Below, one piece after another: positions 1 to 8,899 of a DNA stretch of 21,868 nt. This stretch comes from Lindgomyces ingoldianus (Eukaryota; Ascomycota; Dothideomycetes; Pleosporales; Lindgomycetaceae): NCBI RefSeq assembly GCF_010093535.1, contig NW_022985183.1, positions 1,113,292 through 1,135,159 on the forward strand, in the 5' to 3' direction. Position 1 is the stretch's first letter. Every line of letters begins with the position of its first letter. The position numbers were made by a program, and so were the translations under genes. The notes under the pieces are model-generated. The model worked only from the letters and a program-made list of their open reading frames with translations, made no database searches and was not told where the DNA came from.

Positions 1-230
1 ACTGCGCGCCCTAAACTTATTTTAAGCTGTTAAGCGCAGGCCTTTCTTAATGTAGCTGCCTTATTAGCTGCTTAAAGCTTAGTAATTTCCTATTACGCTA
101 ACACTAGCTTATGTGCAATTATTACTACTCTTTATAAAGCTTTTTTTCTAGAGGCATTACTCCCCTAGAACTCTCTCTATACGTAGAGCCACTTGCAACA
201 CAACTAATATCTACTAGGGATTACTGCCTG
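1..230. other. AT-rich stretch, nothing assignable
   Basis: AT-rich, TpA-rich sequence with stops in every frame. I see no legible protein motif, RNA gene or terminal repeat. It is probably RIP-degraded repeat DNA like the rest of the left part of the window. Confidence 0.5.
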
Positions 231-410
231 CTGCTGTAATCTACTGTAGTTTACTATAATTTACTATAGTTTACTGCAATTTGCTATAGTTTACTACAAT
301 TTACTACAATTTACTATAATTTGCTATAATTTACTATAATTTACTATAGTTTACTATAGTTTACTGTAATTTACTGTAGTCTACTATAATTTGCTATAAT
401 TTACTTTATA
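231..410. repeat. 10-bp minisatellite, 18 tandem units
   Basis: Eighteen consecutive 10-bp units run without a change of register. Typical units are ttactataat, ttactatagt, ttgctataat and ttactgcaat. The units differ mainly at fixed positions by C/T or G/A, so nearly all could descend from one GC-richer unit of the type YTGCTGCARt through C:G to T:A transitions, as expected of RIP or cytosine deamination. The 10-bp period is close to one helical turn. Its origin is unknown; no gene overlaps it. Confidence 0.9.
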
Positions 411-1240
411 CATTTCTTAACACTGCTAGGTAATCTCTTACTAACACCTCTAAGCATTAGCCTATTATATTTAAATAGTAGTTAAAGAAGCTAAACTAGC
501 AGTTTTATAAGTAAAATAGCTTATTAAAGTATTACATGTACTACATTAATCTTTGCAGCAATAGAGAGGCAGAGACAGAGGTAGAGGCAGCGCTAGAGCT
601 CCCTAGCACTTTAAGAAATTCCTATAGAAGTAATAAACTACATAAGCTACAGCTCTATAACTAAGGCTTTAATACTAAAATAATTAAATTAAAAATATTA
701 AGTAGCAGTATTAGGTGTAGTGTAGTAGTATTAGGCAGTAAAAGAAACAGGTGCAACACTAAAAAACACAAAGTGTAAAAAAAAAAGACTATTATAAAAT
801 TAAAACTATGTTAAAAGCTAAGGCTAAAACATGTTTTTTTAATTATAGCTAATAATTAACTAATTTTTAAATAACTGTTAAATAGGCTCTATACTAGCTA
901 GCATTTATAATTAGTAAGTATGTGCAAGGCAAAGAGAGTTGCACAGTGTACACATTATGTAGAAGGGGTAGTAGGTAACTAGTGTTAATTATTTTTCTTC
1001 TTCTAAGTTTATGTAAAGGAAAGGAATATTTATCTGTTTATATATGCAACTATAACACAAGCCTATAACACATAACACCTAACAGTATATTTAAATACTT
1101 TTATTTAGATAATAACTAATCTTAAATTTATATAAACTTTTAGTTTTTAAAAAATAAATTTTACTAACTTAATTAAAGCTAAAAATTAGCTAGCTATTAT
1201 TTACTTTTAAGTATTACTTTACTTATAAGTATACTTTATA
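411..1240. other. Unassigned AT-rich DNA
   Basis: About 830 bp with no readable gene. A short purine-rich patch near 558-590 (gagaggcagagacagaggta) stands out from the AT-rich background and would read as an Arg/Gln-rich peptide, but stops flank it. The stretch may contain the C-terminal side of the pogo relic that begins at 1241; I could not confirm this by translation. Confidence 0.4.
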
Positions 1241-1353
1241 ATAAGTAATTTAGTTATGTATAAAGTTTTTAGCTTAGCGCTTATATACTTTTTTAAAAAG
1301 TAAAATAACCTATATTAAATAGCTATAAAAAGTGTAATAAGTAAAAAAGTATA

Positions 1354-1417
1354 ACGTACCTAACAGGTTAGCCGGCCACACAGGTTGGCCGGCTACTTTT
1401 GCTAAGCCCCTACTAAA
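1354..1417 (+). repeat. Left terminal inverted repeat with a 17-bp tandem duplication
   Basis: This 64-bp arm pairs with the 47-bp arm at 2422-2468. The extra 17 bp is a tandem duplication: 1363-1379 (ACAGGTTAGCCGGCCAC) is followed by 1380-1396 (ACAGGTTGGCCGGCTAC). The two copies differ by transitions only. The arm contains GGCCGGCC-like palindromes and the block ACTTTTGCTAAG, which is also present in the terminus of the other pogo element at 18.6 kb. Confidence 0.88.
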
Positions 1418-1549
1418 CTCTACCTATCTACATAATGCCTTAACAACAACACTAGATTAAATCTTCTAAATAACGTTAGATACAGCTTACTCTTTAGGCT
1501 TTTAAATAAGACTTAAAACTCTTCTTACAACACGCTGCAGCTATCTATA

Positions 1550-2357
1550 ATGTCTCTTACACAACACTAAGCAATTAACGCGCTAGACAGCCTTTATAAG
1601 CAGAATGCTAGCCTAAATTAAGGAATCTAACTAAGCTTAAAAAGAAGGTAGTTGTTAAGTATATACTTAAGCTTATAACGCACAGATTTCCCCCTAGGCT
1701 TACAGCTGTAGCTAATATAGCTAATTCCTTGCCCGCAGAGCGTAATTTAGGCTAGGTTAGCTTAAACTAGACTAGTATGTAGGTTAAGCACTGCCTTAAG
1801 TTTACAATAAAGTTTAATTATAAGTATAATTATAAGAGAGCGCTTTATAAAAATCTAGAAGTTATCTAGGGCTAGTTTTACCTAGTAGCTAACATAAAAG
1901 CTAAGTATAGTATCTAGAATAAAGACAAGTATAACTTTAACAAGTTAAGCTTTATAATAGGCTAGATATTAACTAGAGCAGTTATTACAGCTTTAGAGAA
2001 ATAAGGACAGCTAAAAGTAATATAGTAAGGTAATAAAAAGTAGACAACAGTTATCTAGAGCATTAACATAATAAAGTAGACTATAAGATTATAAAGCTTT
2101 AAGCAGTAAATAAGGCTGCCACATAACATAAATTACATAAAAGAAAGCAGATTTAGGCAAAAGAGATCTTAATAGTTAAGAATAGAGCTTGTCTAACTGC
2201 TTTAAAGGAGTTTAGAGCGCGTAGTAATAGGAAAAAGCTAAAGACATAGGTGCACACTAAAAAAAGTAAGCTAAGTTAAAGGCAATATAGGCAGTGCAAT
2301 TAGACTAGGCATAACTTGCGTACATGTAAGTAAGTAGCAGAAGTAGACTCTAAATAA
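1550..2357 (+). pseudogene. pogo/Fot-type transposase relic (internal deletion)
   Basis: A plus-strand reading starts at ATG 1550 (MSLTQ) and can be followed, through stops and at least one frame change, to a stop at 2357. Near 1648-1750 it shows the CENP-B/Tc5-type helix-turn-helix region typical of fungal pogo transposases (YILKL, then RFPPRLTAVANIANSL). From about 1840 it shows the Lys/Tyr-rich block before the DDE domain (KYNYKRAL) and the first catalytic motif at 1930-1953, reading YNFNKLSF where the family has an Asp; the Asp codon (1939-1941) now reads Asn. Around 2060-2090 the reading jumps from early catalytic core to C-terminal tail, which implies a large internal deletion. The tail ends in a CX2CX4HX4C zinc knuckle at 2286-2327 whose first Cys is now Tyr. 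The protein is non-functional. Confidence 0.82.
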
Positions 2358-2421
2358 TATCTTATGTTGTATTACTCTATACAGGGCTAAAGTGGGCTGT
2401 TTTGCGAGAGAATAGGGTGGT

Positions 2422-2468
2422 TTTAGTAGGGGCTTAGCAAAAGTGGCCGGCCAACCCGTTAGGTACGT
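2422..2468 (-). repeat. Right terminal inverted repeat
   Basis: This is the reverse complement of the left arm without the 17-bp duplication. From the outside it reads ACGTACCTAACGGGTTGGCC and continues through GGCCAC into TTTTGCTAAG. It has kept more C and G than most of the surrounding DNA. Confidence 0.9.
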
Positions 2469-2522
2469 TATAAATAGTAATAATTTTACTATCTTTATAG
2501 TATTATAAAAAATAAAGTAAGT

Positions 2523-3508
2523 TATTAGTAAAGCTTACTATACTTAATATATTTAAGTTTATAAACTATAAAGTTAAGTAAAATCTTTTTTAAAACACAC
2601 TAACTAGTTAGTTATAATTTTTTTATTAGTTTATATATTTTTTATATATATTTTTTTTACAAAAAAGTATACTTAATATAAGTACACTTTAATATTAACT
2701 TATATGTAGTTTACTTTAGTATATGCTATATAAAACATATTTAAATTATAGTTAGCTATATTTATTCTATATTTTTTAGCTATATTAGTGTGTTAGAGAT
2801 TAGTATTAGCTATGCTTAGTTATAGGCTATAATTATTTACATGCTATAGTTAAATATTATTATTATATGTCTATTACCTATCTAATACTAATTTGCTAAG
2901 CATTATGCTACAACTATGTAACAGCGCAGGCAAGACAATAGGTCTAAATGCAGTAAGAATCTACTTAAAGAAATATAGGACTGTATAGGGACTTAGAACC
3001 TAGAAATGCTATTAACACCTATAGGCCTTATATAAAGGATATTAGAAAACTACTAAGCTAGCTAAGAAAAAAGGTGCAACTAAATACTTAAAAAAATAAA
3101 AGTAACTATAAAAAACAAAGTTAAGTTATAGTTAAAGCTAATATAAAAACTTATTAGATAAGTTCTAAGCAACTTAGGATAAAATAATTTATAAAAATTA
3201 TTATAAACTATTCTTTAACCTAAATAACTTACTATAAAGATAGAATAGTAAGTAGCATAGATAGCACTAAAAGTAGGCTTTTAAAGAAAGATAGAAGTGT
3301 ATTATAAGAGAGACAAATTGCTACTAAGCCTTACTTGTTAGGATTTATGCTTATATACAAAGTATAGGTCATGTGACCTCTAAACAGGTCAGGGGAGGCC
3401 ATACTAGCCCGCTCTAGGACATCCGGCCTTACACCTACCTTAATGTGCTAACTATTGCTCTAAGCAAGCTTTGCTTTTACAGATTATTTATAAACTGTTG
3501 TAGTATTT
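2523..3508. other. Unassigned AT-rich segment
   Basis: About 1 kb of RIP-type DNA between the left pogo fragment and the truncated gypsy element. A plus-strand reading from about 2990 to 3340 is basic and fairly continuous (for example NTYRPYIKDIRKLLS), broken by stops that could be former Gln or Trp codons. I do not recognise it securely. A resemblance to the C-terminal tails of fungal DUF3435 proteins was considered but is too weak to claim. A GC-richer patch at 3367-3433 is listed separately. Confidence 0.4.
3367..3433 (-). repeat. LTR-like terminus with an E-box-like palindrome
   Basis: Read on the minus strand this patch begins TGTAAGGCCGGATGTCC and continues through a near-palindrome, ggtcacatgacc (3367-3378), followed by a TATA-like tatataagc near 3350. 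Fungal LTRs often begin TGTAA, and the start resembles the TGTAACGACCGG terminus at 6304. The patch keeps far more G and C than its flanks. I found no matching partner, so this may be a solo or broken LTR end. Confidence 0.35.
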
Positions 3509-5900
3509 TATAACATATATTAAAAAAGTCTAATAGTATAGAGTTAATGTAACTTTAGAAGACTACTAAAGCGTTTATAAGTTTAAAAGGCATTATAGTG
3601 TATTTAAAATAGCTATAGCAGGTTTAGAAAGTAGTTTTCTACTTATCCCCCTTTTTAATCTAAATATAGTAGTAGGTGTTGCGCAGGTCTAGTTTAAAGT
3701 AGATTTTAGCATAGCTTAATTAATTTAAAAATTTCTTAATTAATAAAAGAGAGTATTAGTTCTTTACTATAATAGTGTTAAAGCTTTAGTAGTTTATATA
3801 AAGTTAACGTGTCTTATTTTTTTTTTATAAATAGAATAGGGGCCCTTACTTTTAACATTAAGCAGCGTATCTATCTCTGTTCTAGGTTTGTCTAGATATA
3901 CTTTTATAAAACTTCTACCTTAGTAGTAAAGAGACTATAAAAAGGGCTATATAAAAGTTTTTTTTTTATTTAAGTTAATTACAAGCTTGTGTAGGCTATA
4001 GTTAAGTAAAAAAAAAGTGTTATATTTTAAAAATGCTTTTTAAAACTTTTTAAAGTATGCTAATAGCAGCCTAGGCTCCTTTAAAGTTAGTTAGAATGTG
4101 TAAGCAATTACTATTATAAACATGTTATTATTAAGGTCTATTAGTACCTTTATAAATACCTTTAGGCTGTTTAAACTAATCTTTTTATAAAGTTAGTAGT
4201 GTTTTTAGAAATAAACTATCTTACACATAAAGTTAGAAGTTAGGTTTTATTCTTTTAGCTAAAGTATGCCTAATATTATACTGTAACTAAAGATTTTTAT
4301 TATAAAAAAAGTAAATTTACTTACTTAAAACTACCTCTTACTATCTTTAATATAGTAAAAGATGTTAGCCTTTTTTATAACTTTTAATAGCTATTTTTTT
4401 AGGGATATAAAGAAGCCTAGGTCTACTAAGTTAACTACTACACCTACTTATTTAGTAAAGTTTTAATTTAGAAAGTTTACTTTTACCCCTAAGTCTATTA
4501 TAGCTTAGTAGTAGTAAAAAAGGTTAGACCTTTAACAGCTTTTAAAAAAAATATAAGTGTTACTTTTATAGCACTAGGCCTAGCTTTCTAGGTACTTGCT
4601 ACTGCTACTTTCTACCTCTTTAAGTATTCTACCTAGCTTATAAGACGCAGGGGGGGGCGTCTTAGAGCGTAGCTTTTTCTACTAGGTTGTCTTTTTTAAG
4701 AAGGCAGTTTCTCTGCATGTAGCCTTACTTATAATAGTTATAGCAGCCTTTTTTTTTTAGTTTTTAGCTTTTTATGCTCTTTTAGCTTCTAACTTTTAAA
4801 GCTTAGTAGCTATAAAGTTATAAAGCTTTATATTATTTTTTTAGTATTAATTACTTTAGAGTTTTTTATAACTTACTTAGCTTTTTAAAGAGTGTTTTGC
4901 TTTTTCTAAGAGCCTTTTACTATCTCTACAGTTTCTTTTTGCCTAGAGAACCTGCTAGTGCTAGTTAGCCTCTATCTTTAATTTAAAAAGACTACTTTAC
5001 ACTTTTAGTTAAAAGTCTAGCCTGTACTACACTTTCTTATTTAGAGTAGAGAAAAAGTTATGTTTTAAGTTCTAATTTAAGTTATTTAAGGCTTTAATAA
5101 AGTTAATATCCTCTTACTAAGTTTTAAAATAGTTAAAAAGTTTAGTAAAAGTTTAATTTTTTTAATTTATATTTTGAATTTTTTACTTAGCTAAATTTTT
5201 TTTTTTTTAGGCATATCTACAAAAGCTTAATAGTGTTTCTTTTATAAAGCCTTAGTGTAATTAGGTTAAGTAGTTAACTATAAGAATTACACATACTACT
5301 CTATCCTAACAGTTGTAGGGGTCCTCCCCTAGGTAGCGCTAGCAGAACTCTACCTATAATGCTGCATTTAAGAAGACTAAAGAGTTTTAGATGTATTCTT
5401 TATAGCTTTTAATATATACTTATAGTTGCTTATAAAACTTTTTTTTAAACTTTAAGAGTTAGTTAAGCTTAGGCAACTATAGCCTAAAAAAGGTGCCTAT
5501 AGAAGCAGCTATTCTAGGTAGGAATAATAAAGGTTAGCTAGTAGCTGTCTATAGAGAGGCTGCTAGCCTTAGCCCTACAGAGGTTAAGTTATTATAAAGG
5601 GAGTTGTAAGGCTTTTAAAAAGATTATAATGTTTTTTTTAATTAGTTTTTTTAAAGTTATTTTAAGTTTTTTTTTTTTTTTTACTTTTTTTTTTACTTTT
5701 TTTTTGTTAAATCTTAGTATTTAGTTAAGTAATGTTGCTTATTATAATCTTTTTTAAAAGTGTCTTAGCTTAGGTAAAAAAGTCTAGAGGTAGTAGTCTC
5801 TAGAAGGGTTATGCAGATGTTCCCTCTTTATTAGGTAGTTTATCTATAGAGGGAGTCTATAAGTCTTATACAACGCTAGCTTAAGTAGCAACAGTTATGC
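3509..5900 (-). pseudogene. Ty3/gypsy gag-pol relic (5' part only)
   Basis: The minus-strand translation is full of stops, but the reverse transcriptase core is legible. Near 3800-3850 there is a PYSIYKKK stretch where the family has its P-I-L-F-V-x-K-K box. At 3669-3695 KLDLRNTYY stands for the Ty3/gypsy K-L-D-L-R-x-A-Y-x block, followed by KKGDK and the MPFKL box at 3570-3593 (family M-P-F-G-L). The reading ends before the second catalytic Asp pair. The upstream part (about 4600-5900) should be gag and protease and is too degraded for motifs; it includes long T runs (poly-Lys on the coding strand) near 5664-5710. The element cannot encode an active protein. Confidence 0.75.
4641..4664. other. 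Perfect 8-bp hairpin with a G-rich loop
   Basis: TAAGACGC and GCGTCTTA are perfect inverted arms flanking an 8-nt loop, AGGGGGGG, inside the gag-pol relic. It is an unusually GC-rich spot in AT-rich DNA and is most likely a remnant of coding sequence. No function is implied. Confidence 0.6.
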
Positions 5901-5991
5901 TAGGTATTATTAGGTAAGTAGAAAATTATATTATAAAAAATAAAGTATACACTTTATAATTAAAAGGTGTATTAACTAATAAAGGTGTAAC

Positions 5992-6304
5992 TGTAACATA
6001 GAAGTATAATTAATACCTGCTTAATTTCTAAAGTAATTTTTTGCTATCTAAAAAGAGCTTCTACAACTGGCTATATACTTCTCTAGAGAGCCAGGCACGG
6101 CAGCGCTGGTAGAGACAGATCTAGTATGCTGTAGGTCTAGTTTAAAGTATTACCTGTCTAGGATGCCTGGCTTTTTAGGCGAGGTAGGCATTGTCTAGGA
6201 AGTGTGGGGTTAACGGCACAGTTCAGGAGTCGTCCGGGACTGCCTAGTGCAGTCTAGGCCAGTCTACGACAGCCTAGGAAACACCTGGATAGCCGGTCGT
6301 TACA
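5992..6304 (-). repeat. Putative 5' LTR of the truncated gypsy element
   Basis: The block runs from TGTAAC (5992) to GTTACA (6304), with inverted ends as in an LTR, and its right edge is exactly where the pogo reading stops. Its right half (about 6160-6304) is conspicuously GC-rich against its surroundings. It contains short repeats around GTCTAGG and an inverted pair, agccaggca (6089-6097) and tgcctggct (6164-6172). No second copy is present, so the inner boundary at 5992 is tentative; an alternative TGTAAC lies at 5986. Confidence 0.5.
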
Positions 6305-6783
6305 TTAGAGTTTACAACTGCTAGAGCTTGTTATATATAAGTAGTAGTAATAAAGTGCGCAACTTTATATTAAGGCCTATTATAACTTATTATAAGTTAA
6401 AAAGAACTAATCTAGCGCTTTAAAACCTTTCTTAAATATTACTAGAAGTAATTATAGCATTATAAGCTACTTTAAAGCATAGTAGAAACTTTATTTTTAT
6501 AATATAAGTAATCTAGTTGCATATAAGGTTTTTAGTTTAGCACTTATACACCTTTTTTAAAAGAGTAAAACAACCTACATTAAGTAGCTATAAGAGGTGT
6601 AATAAGTAAAAAGGCATGTAAATAGTAATAATCTTATTATTTTTATAGTATTACTAGAAATAAAGCAAGTTATAGCTTTTATAGCTGTTAATAACTAGCA
6701 GACAGTAGCTGCTAATAGTACACTTCTTTATATACACATTAAAGTGCTTTAACTAGTCTAGACTAAGCTAATTAGTAGTCTAG
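6305..6783 (-). pseudogene. pogo/Fot transposase, C-terminal half
   Basis: This half continues the N-terminal half at 17838-18486. On the minus strand from 6783 the reading passes through a Trp/Leu-rich block (LSLDWLKHFN) and the segment CLLVINSYKSY, where fungal pogo transposases have L-I-x-D-G-H-x-S-H; the Asp reads Asn and both His read Tyr. Next come LLYF and the region expected to end in LLQPLD, then the Gly-Cys-Phe and Lys-Lys block near 6540-6560 and a tail ending near SQTP-like residues at 6305. It breaks off at the gypsy LTR. Substitutions are those expected of RIP on both strands. It is dead. Confidence 0.8.
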
Positions 6784-7084
6784 TGTTAGATTAAAGCACT
6801 GTTTCTAGGCTTCCTAAAATGAATGATGGGTTTAGATATAATGTATAGGATTATTAATTAATTGTATTAATTATGTTAATTTATTAATCCTTTTTCTGCT
6901 CTACTTGTGTTACTTAGCTTTTTGTTTTGCTAATCTAAGTCCCTTGCGCACTAGCCCTATGCGCAACTAGCTTGTAAAATGCTGCAATTTGCTGCAACAT
7001 ACTGTTTAAGCTTATTGCTTGTACTAGGTAGCAGCTTTTATTAAGCGTTCCTCCTGTCTTAACAGTAGGTGCGCATATCTAACA
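6784..7084 (-). repeat. copia 3' LTR (left)
   Basis: It is 301 bp, TG...CA, the same length as the copy at 17537-17837. I count 14 differences, all transitions. In the outer (left) part this copy mostly keeps the ancestral G or C; in the inner part the partner keeps it. It carries a doubled 10-bp motif (gctgcaattt, gctgcaacat) at 6981-7000 that resembles the minisatellite unit at 231-410. Confidence 0.95.
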
Positions 7085-7399
7085 CACCCTCTTAGCTTAG
7101 ACATGCTTTAAGCTAGTTCTTAATTGCGCAACCTTAGTATGCTTCTAGGGCTTCTATTCTTGCTTTAATCTCTTCTATATCTGCTTCCTAACTAACTATC
7201 CTCTCCCTAACGTTAACTAGCTAAATTTGCTAAAGAAAGCTTAGCTATTTGCTAACTAGAAGCGCTTTAATAAGTCTGTCTGTAAGCATCTTGCTAGAGG
7301 GGACATAGACAACCTTAATTATTTGTTAAGAGACTTCCTGTTAGAGCTAGTAGTTATAAATGTTAATATGTTAGAGCTTAGTTTAAAGTTAAGATATTT

Positions 7400-8486
7400 T
7401 TTTATTTACTAGTTAAATTATCTGCTTATTATTACACTAAATTATAATAGTTAAATTAAGTAGCTTAACTTACAGTTTATTAAGAAGCATTCTTGTAAAC
7501 ATAGCTTCCTTAGCAACTTAAAACAGTGCAAGTAATTCTACTTCTGTTATTAACATTATAACTATATTTTATTTATTTACTTACTATATAATTTATTTGC
7601 TAAATAGTTAAATAACATAGCTCTAAAAGCTTTTTTTATTTAGTATATTATTTATAAATAATATATTGCTTGCTACTATAAAGTAGTCTTCTTCTTCTAA
7701 TTAAAGTGTGTATGTCTATGTTGCATGTAGGTACAGGATGACTTAATTAGCTGCATTCTAATAGTTAGATGCAGGATTTGTGAGAAACTGTGTAAGGTGT
7801 AATGTAGTAAAAGCAATGTCTAGTCTTATAGTAACTACTATAAAAAGCAGAGATCTAATTTTCTGCTAATATTAATTTACTTCTAATAAAGTTATAAAAC
7901 TAGATTGCAGCATAAGTTTAATCCTACTTATAAGTGTAGTGTGCTGCAGGTTCTTTTTGTTAGCTAGCCTAGCTATTTTATTAATATATAAGGCTTATAA
8001 TAGCTAAATTATTTATTACTATTAATCTTTAATAATCTTAACTTTTAAAAACTATTATAAGTCCTTGCCTTTTATTAGGGTATACTTCTCTTGTAACTAG
8101 TCTACTACACGCTGTGCATCTGCTTTAGAGCTTTTTTTATACACAATAATAAAGTTGTCTATGTAAAAAAAAACAAATATTCTAGCTTTAGTTATATAGT
8201 AGAGTTTATATAGTATAGCTAAGAACCTAAGGCCTTTAAAAGTTATTATAAAATAGTGTTGCTAGAGTAAAGAAAAAATTTATAGGCTATATAGTGCTTT
8301 TTAAAGCTTTAGTATTATACCTAGTTTTTAATAGCCTCTTAGTATCTGCATGTAGATATTATAGTTAATTACTACATATATAAACATATTAGTTATGTTG
8401 TATTATTTAAGCTCTAGGTTAAAGTGTGTAGATATTACTATTAGCATTTAAAATAAGTGTTTTACTAGAGTAGCAGCGTAGGTATC
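7400..8486 (-). pseudogene. copia reverse transcriptase/RNase H relic, 3' part
   Basis: The minus-strand reading continues from the 14.2-kb half: DTYAATLVKH, then HFNLELK*Y (family H-F-D-L-E-x-x-Q-x-D) and KALYSLQ (family K-A-L-Y-G-L-x-Q). The catalytic box at 8154-8165 reads YIDN instead of YxDD, so the second Asp is lost. Further on, KEKYTLIKGKDL matches the end of the reverse transcriptase. Around 7528-7547 TEVELLAL followed by VAKEAM is the copia RNase H segment with its catalytic Glu (family S-T-x-A-E). The tail up to the LTR is unreadable. It is dead. Confidence 0.85.
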
Positions 8487-8804
8487 TGTCACGATTGTGC
8501 ACGAGTAAGGTTATAGAGCTTCACGGAGGTCTAGTTCAATTACTACGTGAGGTATTATAGTAGGTACAAGACGTTGTGTAAGGAACAGAAAGGTTTAGAA
8601 GGAAATTAGTAATTAAATACTTAGCTTAAAAGTCTAAGCGCTTTAGGTATAAATTAAGCCTGTTCTAAGTTTAGTTAGTGTTAAGGCAGTTTATGCTTAA
8701 GTTTATGTCTATGTTATGTTGTATTTATGTTAAACGTGCACTAATAATACTCTAGTACACGTCTAATACAGTTATATCTAGAATCTAGAGAGGATACTAT
8801 AACA
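8487..8804 (-). repeat. gypsy chromovirus 3' LTR (left)
   Basis: It is 318 bp and starts TGTCACGATTGTGCACGAG. The outer (left) 130 bp keeps C and G where the partner has T and A; the inner end, gaatctagagaggatactat, is the mutated version of the partner's GC-rich end. Confidence 0.95.
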
Positions 8805-8825
8805 GTACCCCCCCTCTTATTAAGA
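8805..8825 (-). other. Polypurine tract of the gypsy chromovirus
   Basis: On the minus strand the bases before the 3' LTR read cttcttaataagaggggggg and then gta. A purine run abutting the LTR is where plus-strand DNA synthesis is primed in LTR elements. This fixes the coding direction as minus, in agreement with the pol reading. Confidence 0.65.
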
Positions 8826-8899
8826 AGGGAATCCTTTACATTAGTAGTTCTAGCATTAGGTTGTCTTTATTAGGGTATAGGTTTAGTTTAGATAGGTAT

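Larger units (their letters stand above)
1354..2468 (+). mobile_element. Internally deleted pogo/Fot-family DNA transposon
   Basis: The element is 1,115 bp, bounded by ACGTACC at the left and GGTACGT at the right, with TA on both sides (1352-1353 and 2469-2470) as the target duplication. TA target choice and ends starting ACGT are usual for the pogo/Fot branch of Tc1/mariner. Its interior is a transposase relic on the plus strand that lacks the middle of the catalytic domain, so it is shorter than a typical autonomous Fot-like element (nearly 2 kb). It sits inside an older, related transposase gene. It could only have moved with transposase supplied in trans. Confidence 0.88.
1241..2522 (-). 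pseudogene. pogo/Fot-type transposase fragment, split by an insertion
   Basis: Bases 1241-1353 plus 2471-2522 align end to end with about 6515-6672, the 3' part of the other pogo transposase relic in this window. Differences are mostly transitions. In minus-strand translation the shared block corresponds to the region of fungal pogo transposases just after the DDE centre, where a conserved stretch ends in Leu-Gln-Pro-Leu-Asp; here it is broken by stops. The 6.6-kb copy is uninterrupted at the matching site and so serves as the empty site for the element at 1354-2468. Similarity fades left of about 1240 and right of about 2522, so this is only a fragment. It is dead. Confidence 0.7.
3509..6304 (-). 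mobile_element. Truncated Ty3/gypsy retrotransposon
   Basis: A minus-strand element whose 5' end is an LTR-like block at 5992-6304, followed leftwards by gag and pol relics. The reverse transcriptase reading stops abruptly near 3508, before the YxDD box, and DNA of unknown type follows. Integrase, RNase H and the 3' LTR are absent from this side. The right end at 6304 interrupts the C-terminal part of the pogo transposase at 6305-6783. No target duplication could be checked because the other end is missing. Confidence 0.72.

Noticed and set aside
231..410. Possible CRISPR array or telomere repeat
   Set aside because: Units are 10 bp and contiguous with no spacers, and the sequence is not a fungal telomere motif.
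2990..3340. Possible DUF3435 tyrosine recombinase (Starship captain)
   Set aside because: Only a vague basic, helical resemblance to the C-terminal tail; no catalytic motif is readable and no cargo boundary is visible.
4641..4664. Possible transcription terminator hairpin
   Set aside because: It lies within a dead gag-pol relic of a eukaryotic element; hairpin terminators do not apply and nothing nearby is expressed.
5664..5710. Long T runs as a possible retroposon poly(A) tail
   Set aside because: They lie inside the gag reading of the gypsy element, where the coding strand is Lys-rich, and no SINE or LINE structure or target duplication surrounds them.
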